Shown here piece after piece: positions 15,757 to 25,193 of a DNA stretch of 64,000 bases. A program made the translations under genes and the position numbers. Where the stretch lies: assembly GCA_018380885.1 (NCBI GenBank), contig JAGZSY010000004.1:62001-126000 (forward strand). The letters run 5' to 3'. The stretch's first letter is position 1; each line of letters starts with the position of its first letter. Source of the DNA: Enterocloster asparagiformis (GTDB lineage: Bacteria > Bacillota > Clostridia > Lachnospirales > Lachnospiraceae). Under the pieces are notes generated by a model. It was given only the letters and a program-made list of their open reading frames with translations, did not search any database and was not told where the DNA came from.

Positions 15757-18700
15757 ATGGAACAAACTTTATATGATTTGATGGATTGGGCAGGGATTGA
15801 GGAACTGGTGTACTCGGAAGGAAGCAATCCCCACGGGCTTTTGGGTCCCCATTTGACGGATGAGGGTCTGCTGGTTCAAGCGCTGATTCCGACGGCGCAG
15901 GCCATCACGGTGAAGATCACCAGCACGGGCCGCAAGTTCCCTATGGAGCTGGCGGATGAGGCAGGATTTTACGCGGCTCTGATCCCGCGCAAGAGCATGG
16001 CCGCCTACACGCTGATCGTGACCTACGACAACGGCGTTACAGAGGAGATCCATGACCCGTACTCCTTTGCGCCCCAGTACACGGACGAGGAGCTGAAGAA
16101 ATTCGCGGCCGGCATCCACTACGGGATTTATGAAAAAATGGGCGCTCATCCTATGACCGTCAAGGGTGTGGAGGGCGTGTACTTTTCCGTCTGGGCGCCC
16201 TGCGCCATGCGGGTCAGCGTGGTGGGCGATTTCAACCTCTGGGACGGACGCCGCCATCCCATGCGCCTTCTGGGCGAATCGGGTATTTTTGAATTGTTTA
16301 TCCCGGGCTTAAAGGCGGGCCAGATTTACAAATATGAAATCAAAACAAAGGCGGGCCTTCCCCTGCTGAAGGCCGACCCCTATGCCAATTACGCGGAGCT
16401 GCGCCCCGACACGGCCTCTGTGATCTGGGATATCGGCAAATATGAGTGGCAGGACGGGGAATGGATGGAAAAACGGGCGAAGAACGAGCTGTTCACCGGC
16501 CCTGTGTCCATCTACGAGGTTCATCTGGGGTCCTGGAGACGCAAGGAGCTGGAGAAGGACGCGGAGGGCAGGGAGATCACCGGCTCTGAATTTTACAATT
16601 ACCGGGAGATCGCGGAGCCGCTGGCGGATTACCTGAAGGAGATGGGGTATACCCATGTGGAGCTGATGCCGGTGATGGAGCATCCCCTGGACGCTTCCTG
16701 GGGCTACCAGGTGACGGGGTATTACGCGCCCACCAGCCGTTACGGAACTCCGGATGATTTTATGTACTTTATGGACTATATGCATCGTCAGGGAATCGGC
16801 GTGATTTTGGACTGGGTGCCCGCCCATTTCCCGCGGGATGCCCACGGGATGGCGTGCTTTGACGGCACCTGCGTGTATGAGCACATGGACCCGCGCCAGG
16901 GAGCGCATCCCCACTGGGGTACGCTGATCTACAATTACGGCAGGCCCGGGGTCTCCAATTTCCTGATCGCCAACGCCCTGTTCTGGGCGGACAAGTACCA
17001 CGCCGACGGCATCCGCATGGACGCGGTGGCTTCCATGCTGTATCTGGATTACGGCAAGAACGAGGGCGAGTGGGTGCCGAATATCTACGGCGGCAATGAG
17101 AATCTGGAGGCTGTGGAGTTCTTAAAGCATCTGAGCTCCGTGTTCAAGGGCCGCAAGGACGGCGCGGTGCTGATCGCAGAGGAATCCACCGCCTGGCCCA
17201 TGGTTACGGGAGATCCCAGAGACGGGGGACTGGGCTTTGATTTCAAGTGGAATATGGGGTGGATGAACGATTTCACCAATTATATGCGCTGCGACCCGCT
17301 GTTCCGCAAGAACAACTACGGCGAGCTGACCTTCTCCATGCTCTACGCCTACAGTGAGAACTTTATTCTGGTGTTCTCCCACGACGAGGTGGTGCACGGC
17401 AAGGGCTCGATGATCGGCAAGATGCCGGGCGCTGACCTGGAGCAGAAGGCGGAGAATCTGCGGACGGCTTACGGCTTCATGATGGGCCATCCGGGGAAAA
17501 AGCTGCTGTTTATGGGGCAGGATTTCGCCCAGGTGAAGGAATGGAATGAGAACGCCTCCCTGGATTGGGAATTGCTGGAGCAGCCAGTGCACAAGCAGAT
17601 GCAGGACTATATGAAGGCCCTCAACGAGATTTACCGGAAGTATCCGGCAATGTACGCTCTGGATTACGATCCGGACGGTTTCCAGTGGATCAACTGCAGC
17701 TACCAGACGGAGAGCATGATTATCTTTGTCCGCAAGACGAAGAAGCCGGAGGAAAGCCTGCTCTTTGTCTGCAATTTTGACAATATTTCCCATGAGAAAT
17801 TCCGCGTGGGAGTGCCGTTTGAGGGCAAATACAAGGAAATTTTAAGCAGCAGCGCGGTGGAGTTTGGGGGCGTTGGGGCTGCCAACCCGCGGGTGAAAAC
17901 CTCCAAAAAACTGGAGTGGGACGATTTGGAGGACTCCATCGAGATCAATGTGGCGCCTATGAGCATCAGCATCTTCACCTGCACGCCCGAGGCTGCGCCC
18001 AAGAGGGCGAAGAAAGCGGAGACCGGCAGGGATAAAAAGGCCGGTACCAAGGCGGAGGCCGGAAAAGGGACGGCGAAGGCGGCCGGCAAGGCGGCAGCGG
18101 CGAAAAAGCCGGGCACGGCAAAGGAAGCGGTTAAGAAGCCCGGGGCTGCGGTGAAAGAAGCGGAAAAGAAGCCTGAGGCCGCGGCAAAGGAAGCGGTTAA
18201 GAAGCCTGAGGCCGCGGCAAAGGAAGCGGAAAAGAAGCCTGAGGAAGCGGTTAAGAAGCCCGGGGCTGCGACAAAAGAAGCGGAAAAGAAGCCTGCGGCA
18301 GCGGCAAAGGAAGCGATAAAGAAGCCTGCGGCAGCGGAGAAAAAGATTGCGGAAGCAAAGGCCGTAAAAGAACCAGGAGCCGGGGCGGCAGAGGCGAAAA
18401 CGCCTGAGCCGGCAGAGAAAGAATTGTCCGGTCCGGCAGCTGCGTCACAGAAAACGGAAGCGCCCGGGGAAGCGGGGAAAAAGCCTGTAACCGCCGCGAA
18501 GGAAGAACCCGGGAGACTGTCTGATTCCGGAGAGAAACAGAAGAAGATATCTACCGCGAAGGAAGAGCAGAAGAAACTGTCCACCGCGAAGGAAGAACAG
18601 AAGAAACTGTCCACCACGAAGGAAGAACAGAAAAAGCTTTCCACCGCGAAAGAGGAGCAGAAAAAGATATCCACCGCCAAGGGGGAGCAGAAGAAGCTGT

Positions 18701-18930
18701 CCACCGCGAAGGAAGAACAGAAGAAACTGTCTACCGCGAAGGAGGAACAAAAAAAGATATCTACCGCGAAGGAAGAGCAGAAGAAACTGTCTACCGCGAA
18801 GGAAGAGCAGAAGAAGCTGTCCACCGCGAAGGAAGAGCAGAAAAAGCTATCTACCGCGAAGGAAGAGCAGAAGAAGCTGTCCACCGCGAAGAAAGAGCAG
18901 AAAAAGCTATCCACCGACAAGGGGGAGTAG
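15757..18930 (+). CDS. glgB: 1,4-alpha-glucan branching enzyme with long repetitive basic tail
   Basis: Residues 1-745 form a complete GH13 branching enzyme with an N-terminal CBM48-like region, VYEVHLGSW, the TIM-barrel motifs DWVPAHFP, DGIRMDAVASM (nucleophile Asp422), LIAEEST (acid Glu475/476) and SHDEVVHGK. It introduces alpha-1,6 branches into glycogen in the cytosol. Residues 748 to 1057 are an unusual Lys/Ala/Glu/Pro tail: first KKPEAAAKEA-type repeats, then 13 visible copies of KKLSTAKEEQ encoded by an exact 30-bp period from 18541. The TAG at 18928 sits where the repeat should read CAG, and the same frame continues for 120 more codons. A normal GlgB ends near residue 640-750, so the tail is an addition. 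Confidence 0.92.
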   Translation: MEQTLYDLMDWAGIEELVYSEGSNPHGLLGPHLTDEGLLVQALIPTAQAITVKITSTGRKFPMELADEAGFYAALIPRKSMAAYTLIVTYDNGVTEEIHDPYSFAPQYTDEELKKFAAGIHYGIYEKMGAHPMTVKGVEGVYFSVWAPCAMRVSVVGDFNLWDGRRHPMRLLGESGIFELFIPGLKAGQIYKYEIKTKAGLPLLKADPYANYAELRPDTASVIWDIGKYEWQDGEWMEKRAKNELFTGPVSIYEVHLGSWRRKELEKDAEGREITGSEFYNYREIAEPLADYLKEMGYTHVELMPVMEHPLDASWGYQVTGYYAPTSRYGTPDDFMYFMDYMHRQGIGVILDWVPAHFPRDAHGMACFDGTCVYEHMDPRQGAHPHWGTLIYNYGRPGVSNFLIANALFWADKYHADGIRMDAVASMLYLDYGKNEGEWVPNIYGGNENLEAVEFLKHLSSVFKGRKDGAVLIAEESTAWPMVTGDPRDGGLGFDFKWNMGWMNDFTNYMRCDPLFRKNNYGELTFSMLYAYSENFILVFSHDEVVHGKGSMIGKMPGADLEQKAENLRTAYGFMMGHPGKKLLFMGQDFAQVKEWNENASLDWELLEQPVHKQMQDYMKALNEIYRKYPAMYALDYDPDGFQWINCSYQTESMIIFVRKTKKPEESLLFVCNFDNISHEKFRVGVPFEGKYKEILSSSAVEFGGVGAANPRVKTSKKLEWDDLEDSIEINVAPMSISIFTCTPEAAPKRAKKAETGRDKKAGTKAEAGKGTAKAAGKAAAAKKPGTAKEAVKKPGAAVKEAEKKPEAAAKEAVKKPEAAAKEAEKKPEEAVKKPGAATKEAEKKPAAAAKEAIKKPAAAEKKIAEAKAVKEPGAGAAEAKTPEPAEKELSGPAAASQKTEAPGEAGKKPVTAAKEEPGRLSDSGEKQKKISTAKEEQKKLSTAKEEQKKLSTTKEEQKKLSTAKEEQKKISTAKGEQKKLSTAKEEQKKLSTAKEEQKKISTAKEEQKKLSTAKEEQKKLSTAKEEQKKLSTAKEEQKKLSTAKKEQKKLSTDKGE

Positions 18931-19020
18931 AAGAAGCTGTCCACTGCGAAGGAAGAGCGGAAAAAGATATCTACCGCCAAGAAGAAATAGAAAAAGCTGT
19001 CCACCGCCAAGCTGGAGCTT
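18541..19020 (+). repeat. 30-bp tandem repeat array (16 units) in glgB tail
   Basis: Sixteen consecutive 30-base units encode KK(L/I)STAK(E)EQ. The first units are nearly identical and the last is degenerate (ends KLEL). The array crosses two in-frame TAG codons at 18928-18930 and 18988-18990. At the first, CAG appears to have become TAG; at the second, the unit ends AAATAG. The array is prone to slippage, so copy number may vary between strains. Confidence 0.9.
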
Positions 19021-19290
19021 AAAAAGCCCGCCGCCGAGCGCGCCCGGAACAAGCCGGACGCGGTGAAGGAGAAGCGTAAGAAGCTGTCCGTGTCCGCACC
19101 CAAGGGGGAAAACGGTAAAACCTTTGCGGCGGCAAAAAAGAATCTCCCCCTTCCCGGGCGGAAAACTGAGCCGGGCGATTCTGAGGGCGGGAAAAATAGG
19201 CGGACCGCCTCCGGTGATAAAGGTGGAAAGATAACGTTTAACCAACGGTTTTGCGTCTGTTCAGTTGACTTTTATTCCATCGGCTGTTAA
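18931..19290 (+). pseudogene. Cut-off C-terminal remainder of the GlgB tail
   Basis: The glgB frame resumes after the TAG at 18928 with KKLSTAKEER..., meets a second TAG at 18988, then continues without stop to TAA at 19288-19290. The last 100 codons leave the repeat and encode a basic segment (KKPAAERARNKPDAVKEKRK, then Gly/Lys-rich), ending VDFYSIGC. No ribosome site or start codon precedes it. It is best read as the old end of a longer GlgB, now untranslated unless amber codons are read through. Confidence 0.75.
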
Positions 19291-19308
19291 AATAATTAAC
19301 AAAAGAGC

Positions 19309-19341
19309 TGGCCTCTCATCATTCTGGTGAGAGGCTATTTT
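19309..19341 (+). terminator. Intrinsic terminator after glgB
   Basis: GCCTCTCA (19311-19318) pairs with TGAGAGGC (19328-19335), followed by TATTTTA. It lies after the extended glgB frame, supporting 19290 as the ancestral gene end. Confidence 0.8.
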
Positions 19342-19404
19342 AAACGGGGAACAAGGGGGATGGACTGCGCGCAGCGGTCCGTTTCCGGCAGGGGCGGGGA
19401 TGGT

Positions 19405-20907
19405 ATGTTGAAGTATATCAATAATTTGTGGTTAAAGATTTCTTTGAAGAAAAAGCTCGGCACCTTTGCCGCCATGGTCATTCTGGTCATGGGCCTTTCG
19501 GTGGCGTTCAGCATCAGCGTCATGAATTTCTCTCTGGACAGTTTTAATGTTATCCTGAAGGACAACTCCCGCTGCCATGATTTTCAGGAGGCCCTGGAGC
19601 TGGAGATCAGCGCCTTTGAGCTCTACACAAGGGACCGCACGCCGGAGAACCGGGACGAGTATGTGCTGGCCTGCGTGCGCACCAAGCGCTGTCTGGTTTC
19701 TCTGCCCTTCAGCTACCGCCAGATTGGCCCGGAACGGTACGCCAGGACCTGGAATGTGCGCAACGGGTACGAGAGCTACAGCGCGGCCAGGGACCGGCTG
19801 TTGGAGATGGACTCAGAGGACAGCGGTTTTGTTCCAGCCCTCTACCGCGTCTATGATATGCAGTCTTATCTCCAGACCTACGCCAGGCGGCTGGTTCAGG
19901 AGACCTTGAAGGACGGAAACGCCAGCTATCAGGCTAAGGTTTCCGTATTTTACGATATGCCCTATCTCATTTTAATATTTTCCATTGTTATGATGATCGT
20001 GGTTATGGGGCTGACCAGGCTGCTGGCCTCCACCCTGGTTTCCCCCATGGTGAAAATGGCTCACAATGCGCGCAAGATTGCCAGAAACGACTTCAGCGGC
20101 CAGGACCTGGAGGTTCCCAACCGGGATGAGCTGGGCGAGCTGGTGGTGGCCTTTAACAAGATGAAACATGCCACCAGGGGCTACATCAATACGCTAAAGG
20201 AGAACAATGAGATGGCGGCGCTTCTGCACAAGGAGGAGCTGGAGAAGATTGAGATGGAGAAGCGGCTGGACGCGGCCCGGCTTGAGATGCTCAAAAGCCA
20301 GATCAATCCCCATTTCCTGTTCAACACGTTAAATATGATCGCCTGTATGGCCAAGCTGGAGGAGGCGGCAACGACGGAGCGCATGATTGCCAGTATGAGC
20401 AATCTGTTCCGCTACAACCTGAAAACCTCGGCGCAGGTGGTTCCGCTGGAGCAGGAGCTGAAGGTGGTCCAGGATTATATGTATCTCCAGCAGATGCGTT
20501 TTGGCAGCCGGATTCGCTATGAGTGCAAACTGGAGGTGGACGCGGCGATGGTGATGGTGCCGTCCTTTACGCTGCAGCCGGTGGTGGAGAACGCAATTAT
20601 CCACGGGCTGTCCAGAAAGGAGCAGGGCGGTAAAATATTCATCCGCACCTGGCAGAAGGGCGGTGACGTGATTATTTCCGTGGCGGATACGGGCATCGGC
20701 ATGTCCGCTCAGAACTGCCGGGAGCTGGAGGAGGCCATGAAAGGGAAAAGGACCGCCGGTATCGGCATAGGCCTTGGAAATATTTACCAGAGAATCCACA
20801 CCATGTACAGAGGCGGGGATTTAAAGCTGTTCAGCAAGGACGGCTGTGGGACGGTGGTGCAGATGACCATACCGCAGGACGGAAATATGGTTCCGGCGCA
20901 ACAGTGA
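19405..20907 (+). CDS. YesM-type sensor histidine kinase
   Basis: A 500-residue membrane sensor. Segment 1 (about residues 20-42) and segment 2 (about 190-212) flank an extracellular sensing region, followed by HAMP (about 212-265), a coiled coil and the His_kinase domain with INPHFLFNTL (phosphoacceptor His303). A HATPase domain follows with NAIIHGL, DTGIGM and GIGLGNIYQRI. This is the LytS/YesM layout. ATG 19405 starts just before the basic MLKYINNLWLKISLKKK segment; the upstream site is GGGCGGGGA. The response regulator follows after 22 bases, and a TRAP operon after that, so it probably senses a TRAP substrate. Confidence 0.9.
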   Translation: MLKYINNLWLKISLKKKLGTFAAMVILVMGLSVAFSISVMNFSLDSFNVILKDNSRCHDFQEALELEISAFELYTRDRTPENRDEYVLACVRTKRCLVSLPFSYRQIGPERYARTWNVRNGYESYSAARDRLLEMDSEDSGFVPALYRVYDMQSYLQTYARRLVQETLKDGNASYQAKVSVFYDMPYLILIFSIVMMIVVMGLTRLLASTLVSPMVKMAHNARKIARNDFSGQDLEVPNRDELGELVVAFNKMKHATRGYINTLKENNEMAALLHKEELEKIEMEKRLDAARLEMLKSQINPHFLFNTLNMIACMAKLEEAATTERMIASMSNLFRYNLKTSAQVVPLEQELKVVQDYMYLQQMRFGSRIRYECKLEVDAAMVMVPSFTLQPVVENAIIHGLSRKEQGGKIFIRTWQKGGDVIISVADTGIGMSAQNCRELEEAMKGKRTAGIGIGLGNIYQRIHTMYRGGDLKLFSKDGCGTVVQMTIPQDGNMVPAQQ

Positions 20908-20929
20908 AAAAAGGCGAGGAGGGGTGAGT

Positions 20930-21772
20930 ATGTACCGTTTGCTGATTGCAGATGACGAGATGATCGAGAGGATGGTTTTGTACAAGACGCTTCACAAGAA
21001 TCTGGGGGACCGCTGCGCCATTTACCAGGCTGAAAATGGAAGGGAGGCCCTGCGCATCTATGAGGAGGAGAAGATACAGATCGCCATTCTGGATATTGAG
21101 ATGCCGGGCATAGGCGGTATTGAAGCGGCCCAGCGGATTCGGGAAAAGGACAAGGACTGCTGCATTATCTTCCTGACGGCCTTTGACGAATTTTCCTATG
21201 CGAAGAAGGCGATCATGATCCGCGCCCTGGACTATTTGCTGAAGCCTTACGACGAGCAGGAGCTGATGCTGGTGATGGAGGAGGCGATGCGCCTGACGGA
21301 TGAGCATCTGGCGGATTCACAGCTTTCCAGAAGCGCAAAGCAGAGCGGGGCGAATGGGGCGGCTGCCCAGAAACACGGCCCCGGGGGGCAGGCGGACGCA
21401 CATGAGGCCCAGGACGATTTGGAGGAGGACGGAAATATCCGCCTGTCCAAGGTGGCGGAGATCATCGACCGGTACATTCACGAAAACTATATGTACGATA
21501 TTTCCATGCAGGAGCTGGCCCGGACCATGAATTATTCCGAGCCGTATTTCTGCAAGCTGTTCAAACAGTGTTTCGGCAAAAATTTCACCTCCTATCTCAC
21601 GGAATTCCGGGTGGAGGAAGCGAAGAAAATGCTAAAGCAGCCCACGGTCAATGTGAAGGAGATCGGCAAAGCGGTGGGCTACGGAGACTCCAATTATTTT
21701 GCCAAGGTGTTCAAGCGGATCACCGGGCAGAGCCCCACGGAGTACCGGTTGTGCATATTCCAGGGGAGATAA
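20930..21772 (+). CDS. YesN-type response regulator (receiver + AraC HTH)
   Basis: A 280-residue regulator: a receiver domain (1-120; acidic DD at 10-11, phosphorylated Asp55 in LDIEMPG, and Lys in LLKPYDEQE), a polar linker (about 130-170) rich in Gln/Gly, and a C-terminal AraC-type double helix-turn-helix (180-280, with MNYSEPYFCKLFKQCFG and GYGDSNYFAKVFKRITG). An AGGAGGG site lies seven bases before ATG 20930. Together with the YesM-like kinase it very probably controls the TRAP genes that start 190 bases downstream. Confidence 0.92.
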   Translation: MYRLLIADDEMIERMVLYKTLHKNLGDRCAIYQAENGREALRIYEEEKIQIAILDIEMPGIGGIEAAQRIREKDKDCCIIFLTAFDEFSYAKKAIMIRALDYLLKPYDEQELMLVMEEAMRLTDEHLADSQLSRSAKQSGANGAAAQKHGPGGQADAHEAQDDLEEDGNIRLSKVAEIIDRYIHENYMYDISMQELARTMNYSEPYFCKLFKQCFGKNFTSYLTEFRVEEAKKMLKQPTVNVKEIGKAVGYGDSNYFAKVFKRITGQSPTEYRLCIFQGR

Positions 21773-21860
21773 AGATAGTATAAAGATGGTTCTGTACCTT
21801 GTGCATAAATAAAATGCTAAAACAGGTTAAAATCATACTATGATTCACAAAAAATTACTA

Positions 21861-21889
21861 TATTCAGAAGCCTGTTTTCCTCTTATAAT
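21861..21889 (+). promoter_or_regulatory. Candidate promoter of the dctPQM operon
   Basis: TATAAT at 21884-21889 with a weak TATTCA -35 box 17 bases upstream. An inverted repeat AAAACAGG (21819-21826) / CCTGTTTT (21871-21878) straddles it and could be a regulator site. A poor -35 is typical for an activator-dependent promoter, which fits the neighbouring YesN-like activator. Confidence 0.5.
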
Positions 21890-21963
21890 TAATATAGCGT
21901 AAGAAAAACGTTATGATTTAGAAAAAAACGTATAAAAAATGTATTAAGAGGAGGACATGTTAC

Positions 21964-23097
21964 ATGAAAAAAAGATGGCTTAGCACAGCGTTATGCGCAG
22001 TTATGGTGGCGTCCGCTCTGACCGGATGCGGCGGCTCCAAGACAGAGACCACAGCGGCTACGGAAGCGGCAACCGAGGCGGCGACCGAGGCGGCAAAGAC
22101 CGAAGAGGCAAAGACTGAAGCGGCGGCTGAGGGAGAGAGCACCGAGGCGGCGGCTGAAGCGGCGGCGGAGCCCGTTGGACCGGAGATCACTCTGGTTATG
22201 GCGGAAGTAAACCCGTTAGACACCATTGTTGGACAGACCGACTCCAAGTTCAAGGAGAGAGTGGAAGCGCTGTCCGGCGGTTCTATCAAGATTGACCTGC
22301 AGGCCAGCGGCGTGCTGGGATCTGAGAACGATGTTCTGGACACCATGCTGGGCGGCGGCGGAACCATCGATATCTCCCGTATCTCCGCGTTTGCTCTGAC
22401 CAGCTACGGCGGCGAGAAATCCAAGCTGCTGTCCGTACCCTATACCTTTGTGAACCGCGAGCATTTCTGGAATTTTGCAAACAGCGATTTAGCTCCCGAA
22501 TTCCTGCTTGAACCGCACGAGAACGGCACCGGCGTGAGAGGCCTGTTCTATGGCGAGGAAGGTTTCCGCCATTTCTTCACCGTGAAAGAAGTAAAAGGAT
22601 TAGATGACTTAAAGGGCATGAAGCTGCGTGTGTCCAACGACCCGATCATGAACGGCATGGTAAACGGTCTGGGAGCCAGCCCCACGGTTGTATCCTTCAA
22701 CGAGCTGTATTCCGCACTGCAGACCGGCGTTGTGGACGGCGCTGAGCAGCCCATCGCGAACTATAAGTCCAACGCATTCCAGGAAGTTGCCCCCAACCTG
22801 ATTCTTGACGGACATACGCTGGGCGCGATCCAGGTGGTTATCACCGACGAGGCGTGGGATAAGCTGAGCCCCGAGCAGCAGGATATCGTGATGAAGGCCG
22901 GCAAAGAGGCTTCCGATTTCAACAGACAGATTTCCGAGGAAGCTGAGAATAAGGTGCTTGATGAGCTGAAGGCAGAGGGCATCAACGTGATCGAGGTTGA
23001 TGACATCACACCCTGGCAGGATGCTTGTAAAGACATTATTACTGAGTCCACAAAGGACAACGCTGAGCTGTATCAGCAGATCCTTGACATGAAGTAA
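21964..23097 (+). CDS. dctP: TRAP transporter substrate-binding lipoprotein (DctP family)
   Basis: A 377-residue lipoprotein with signal peptide and lipobox ALTGC (Cys22), a Thr/Ala/Glu linker to about residue 75, and a DctP-type binding domain. The domain has the conserved core LKGMKLRVSNDPIMNGMVNGLGASP followed by YSALQTGVVDGAEQPIANY, including the Arg that salt-bridges a carboxylate ligand in characterised family members. An AAGAGGAGG site precedes ATG 21964. It delivers a carboxylate, such as a sugar acid or C4 acid, to DctQM; the exact ligand is unknown. Confidence 0.93.
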   Translation: MKKRWLSTALCAVMVASALTGCGGSKTETTAATEAATEAATEAAKTEEAKTEAAAEGESTEAAAEAAAEPVGPEITLVMAEVNPLDTIVGQTDSKFKERVEALSGGSIKIDLQASGVLGSENDVLDTMLGGGGTIDISRISAFALTSYGGEKSKLLSVPYTFVNREHFWNFANSDLAPEFLLEPHENGTGVRGLFYGEEGFRHFFTVKEVKGLDDLKGMKLRVSNDPIMNGMVNGLGASPTVVSFNELYSALQTGVVDGAEQPIANYKSNAFQEVAPNLILDGHTLGAIQVVITDEAWDKLSPEQQDIVMKAGKEASDFNRQISEEAENKVLDELKAEGINVIEVDDITPWQDACKDIITESTKDNAELYQQILDMK

Positions 23098-23111
23098 TAA
23101 GTCGCAAATAA

Positions 23112-23148
23112 AGGCACAGGGGAGTGAATACCTCTGTGCCTGATTTTT
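23112..23148 (+). terminator. Attenuating terminator between dctP and dctQ
   Basis: AGGCACAG (23112-23119) pairs with CTGTGCCT (23134-23141), and TTTTT follows at 23144. Lying inside the operon, it would give excess binding protein over permease. Confidence 0.75.
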
Positions 23149-23197
23149 GGATATGGGCCGCCGGCACGGCCGGCGGATAAATGAAAGGGGGATCAAT

Positions 23198-23722
23198 ATG
23201 CCAGCAATATTTGAAAAGATAGATAAGATTAAGCCAGCATATGATATGACGTACAAATTTGTGATGTTCATATGCAAGGTGCTTCTGGTCGTTGATATTG
23301 CGATCACCAGCATAGCGGTTGTGGGCAGATACATACCGTTTATACCGGACCCTGCCTGGAGCGAAGAAGTGGTGCTAACCTGTATGTCCTACATGGCGGT
23401 GCTTTCTGCGGCGCTGGCAATCCGCAGGGGCGCCCACATCCGCATGACGGCGTTCGACCGTTACCTGCCCTCGGGTCTGGTAAAGTCTCTTGATATTATT
23501 GCGGACATTGCGGTTCTTGCCCTTGCGTTTATCATGATATTCGTGGGCTACCGGTTTGCTTCGGGTCTGGGCTCCAAGGGCACCTATGTGAGTATGCCGA
23601 AGGTTTCCAAATTCTGGATGTACTTCCCGGTGCCGCTGGCCGGAGTGGCTATGCTCATTTTTGAGATTGAGGCTCTGTACAATCATATCAAGGGATTCTT
23701 TGTAAAGGAGGGGAATGAATAA
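23198..23722 (+). CDS. dctQ: TRAP transporter small permease (DctQ)
   Basis: A 174-residue protein with four membrane segments and the DctQ pattern (WSEEVVLTCMSYMAVLSAALAI, RRGAHIRMT, and the final VPLAGVAMLIFEIEALYNH). ATG 23198 is chosen because AAAGGGGG lies six bases upstream; earlier in-frame codons run through the terminator. Its stop shares a base with the dctM start, so the two permeases are translated together. Confidence 0.92.
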   Translation: MPAIFEKIDKIKPAYDMTYKFVMFICKVLLVVDIAITSIAVVGRYIPFIPDPAWSEEVVLTCMSYMAVLSAALAIRRGAHIRMTAFDRYLPSGLVKSLDIIADIAVLALAFIMIFVGYRFASGLGSKGTYVSMPKVSKFWMYFPVPLAGVAMLIFEIEALYNHIKGFFVKEGNE

Positions 23723-25026
23723 TGGATGTTAACAGTATGGCAATACTGGTTCTGTTGGGCAGCTTTTTCCTGATGGTGCTCCTTCGGTTCCCGATCGCAT
23801 ATGCAGTGGCCCTTTCCTCGGTATTCTGCCTCCTGACCATGGGGAAAAACCTGAATACGGTCTGCCAGCAGATGGTAAAGGGCATAAGCTCGTTCAGCCT
23901 GATGGCGGTGCCCTTCTTTATCACCATGGGCTGCCTGATGGGGTCCGGCGGTATTTCCGAGAAGCTGATCGCCCTGGCCAACGCCTGCGTGGGATGGATG
24001 CGCGGCGGCATGGCTATGGTGAATATCGTGGCCTCCTACTTCTTTGGCGGAATCTCAGGTTCTGCTTCCGCCGATACCGCGTCCCTGGGTTCGATCCTGA
24101 TCCCCATGATGGTGGACCAGGGCTACGACGACGATTTCTCCACGGCCGTGACCATCACCTCCTCCTGTGAGGGCCTGTTGGTCCCGCCCAGCCACAATAT
24201 GGTTATTTACGCCACCACGGCGGGCGGCCTTTCCGTGGGCAACCTGTTCCTGGCCGGCTATATTCCGGGAGCGCTGCTGGCGCTGAGCCTGATGATCGGC
24301 TCCTATATCATTTCCGTAAAGCGCAATTACCCGAAAGGCGAGCGGTTCAGCATCCGCAACCTGTTCAAGCAGCTGAGCGTATCCTTCTGGGCGCTGGCCG
24401 CGGTTCTGATCGTGGTGTTCGGCGTGGTGGGCGGCTGGTTTACAGCCACTGAGTCCGCGGCAATCGCCGTGATTTACAGCCTGATCGTCAGCGTGTTTAT
24501 CTACAAGGGACTGGACTGGAAGGGCGTTTGGAGAGTTTTGAACGACTGCGTTGACACCTTGTCCATCGTGCTGATCCTGATCGCCACCTCCAGCATTTTC
24601 GGCGCCTGCCTGACAATGCTGCATGTGCCGGATATGGCGGCCAAAGCCATCACCGGTCTGACCAGCAACCGGATTCTGCTGGCGCTGCTGCTGAACCTGA
24701 TCCTTCTGGTTCTGGGCTGCATCATGGACATGGCGCCCATCATCCTGATCGCAACGCCCATCCTGCTGCCCATCGCCACCTCCATCGGAATTGACCCGAT
24801 CCAGTTCGGCATCATGGTGGTGTTAAACTGCGGTATCGGCCTGCTGACCCCGCCTGTGGGCGCGGTGCTGTTCATCGGCTCCGCGGTGGCCAAGGTGCCC
24901 ATGGAGCGCGTTGTGAAGGCAACCCTTCCCTTCTATCTGTGCATGATTATCACCCTTATGCTGATTACCTTTATTCCGGCAGTAAGCCTGTGGCTGCCCT
25001 CCATACTGGGTGCCGCGGCTAAATAG
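23722..25026 (+). CDS. dctM: TRAP transporter large permease (DctM)
   Basis: A 434-residue polytopic permease, the ion-coupled channel of the TRAP system. It shows the conserved FFGGISGSASADTASLGSILIPMM motif area, TITSSCEGLLVPPSHNMVIYA, WFTATESAAIAVIYS and the closing GLLTPPVGAVLFIGSAVAKV. About 11-12 membrane segments are visible, as usual. It starts with ATG 23722 overlapping the dctQ stop, preceded by AAAGGAGGGG. A hairpin follows the stop. Confidence 0.94.
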   Translation: MDVNSMAILVLLGSFFLMVLLRFPIAYAVALSSVFCLLTMGKNLNTVCQQMVKGISSFSLMAVPFFITMGCLMGSGGISEKLIALANACVGWMRGGMAMVNIVASYFFGGISGSASADTASLGSILIPMMVDQGYDDDFSTAVTITSSCEGLLVPPSHNMVIYATTAGGLSVGNLFLAGYIPGALLALSLMIGSYIISVKRNYPKGERFSIRNLFKQLSVSFWALAAVLIVVFGVVGGWFTATESAAIAVIYSLIVSVFIYKGLDWKGVWRVLNDCVDTLSIVLILIATSSIFGACLTMLHVPDMAAKAITGLTSNRILLALLLNLILLVLGCIMDMAPIILIATPILLPIATSIGIDPIQFGIMVVLNCGIGLLTPPVGAVLFIGSAVAKVPMERVVKATLPFYLCMIITLMLITFIPAVSLWLPSILGAAAK

Positions 25027-25073
25027 ACAGCCGGGAGCTTGCGCAAATTATAAAATTAGTATATGATTTAAGT

Positions 25074-25101
25074 CAGGCATTAACGGCACTGTTAATGCCT
25101 G
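25074..25101 (+). terminator. Hairpin terminator after dctM
   Basis: A perfect 11-pair stem (CAGGCATTAAC / GTTAATGCCTG) with a GGCACT loop, followed by ATTATAT rather than a true T-run. Confidence 0.6.
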
Positions 25102-25193
25102 ATTATATAAGCAGCGCTTTTGATCGGTCTCCCGGTGTACCAGGAGATGGGCGGTGAAAAGCGAAGCTGCGATAAGTGAAAGGGGAGCCGGTT

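Noticed and set aside
17700..19103. 467-codon minus-strand frame opposite the glgB tail
   Set aside because: It is the complement of the 30-bp coding repeat; the product is a repetitive Phe/Ser string without start signals.
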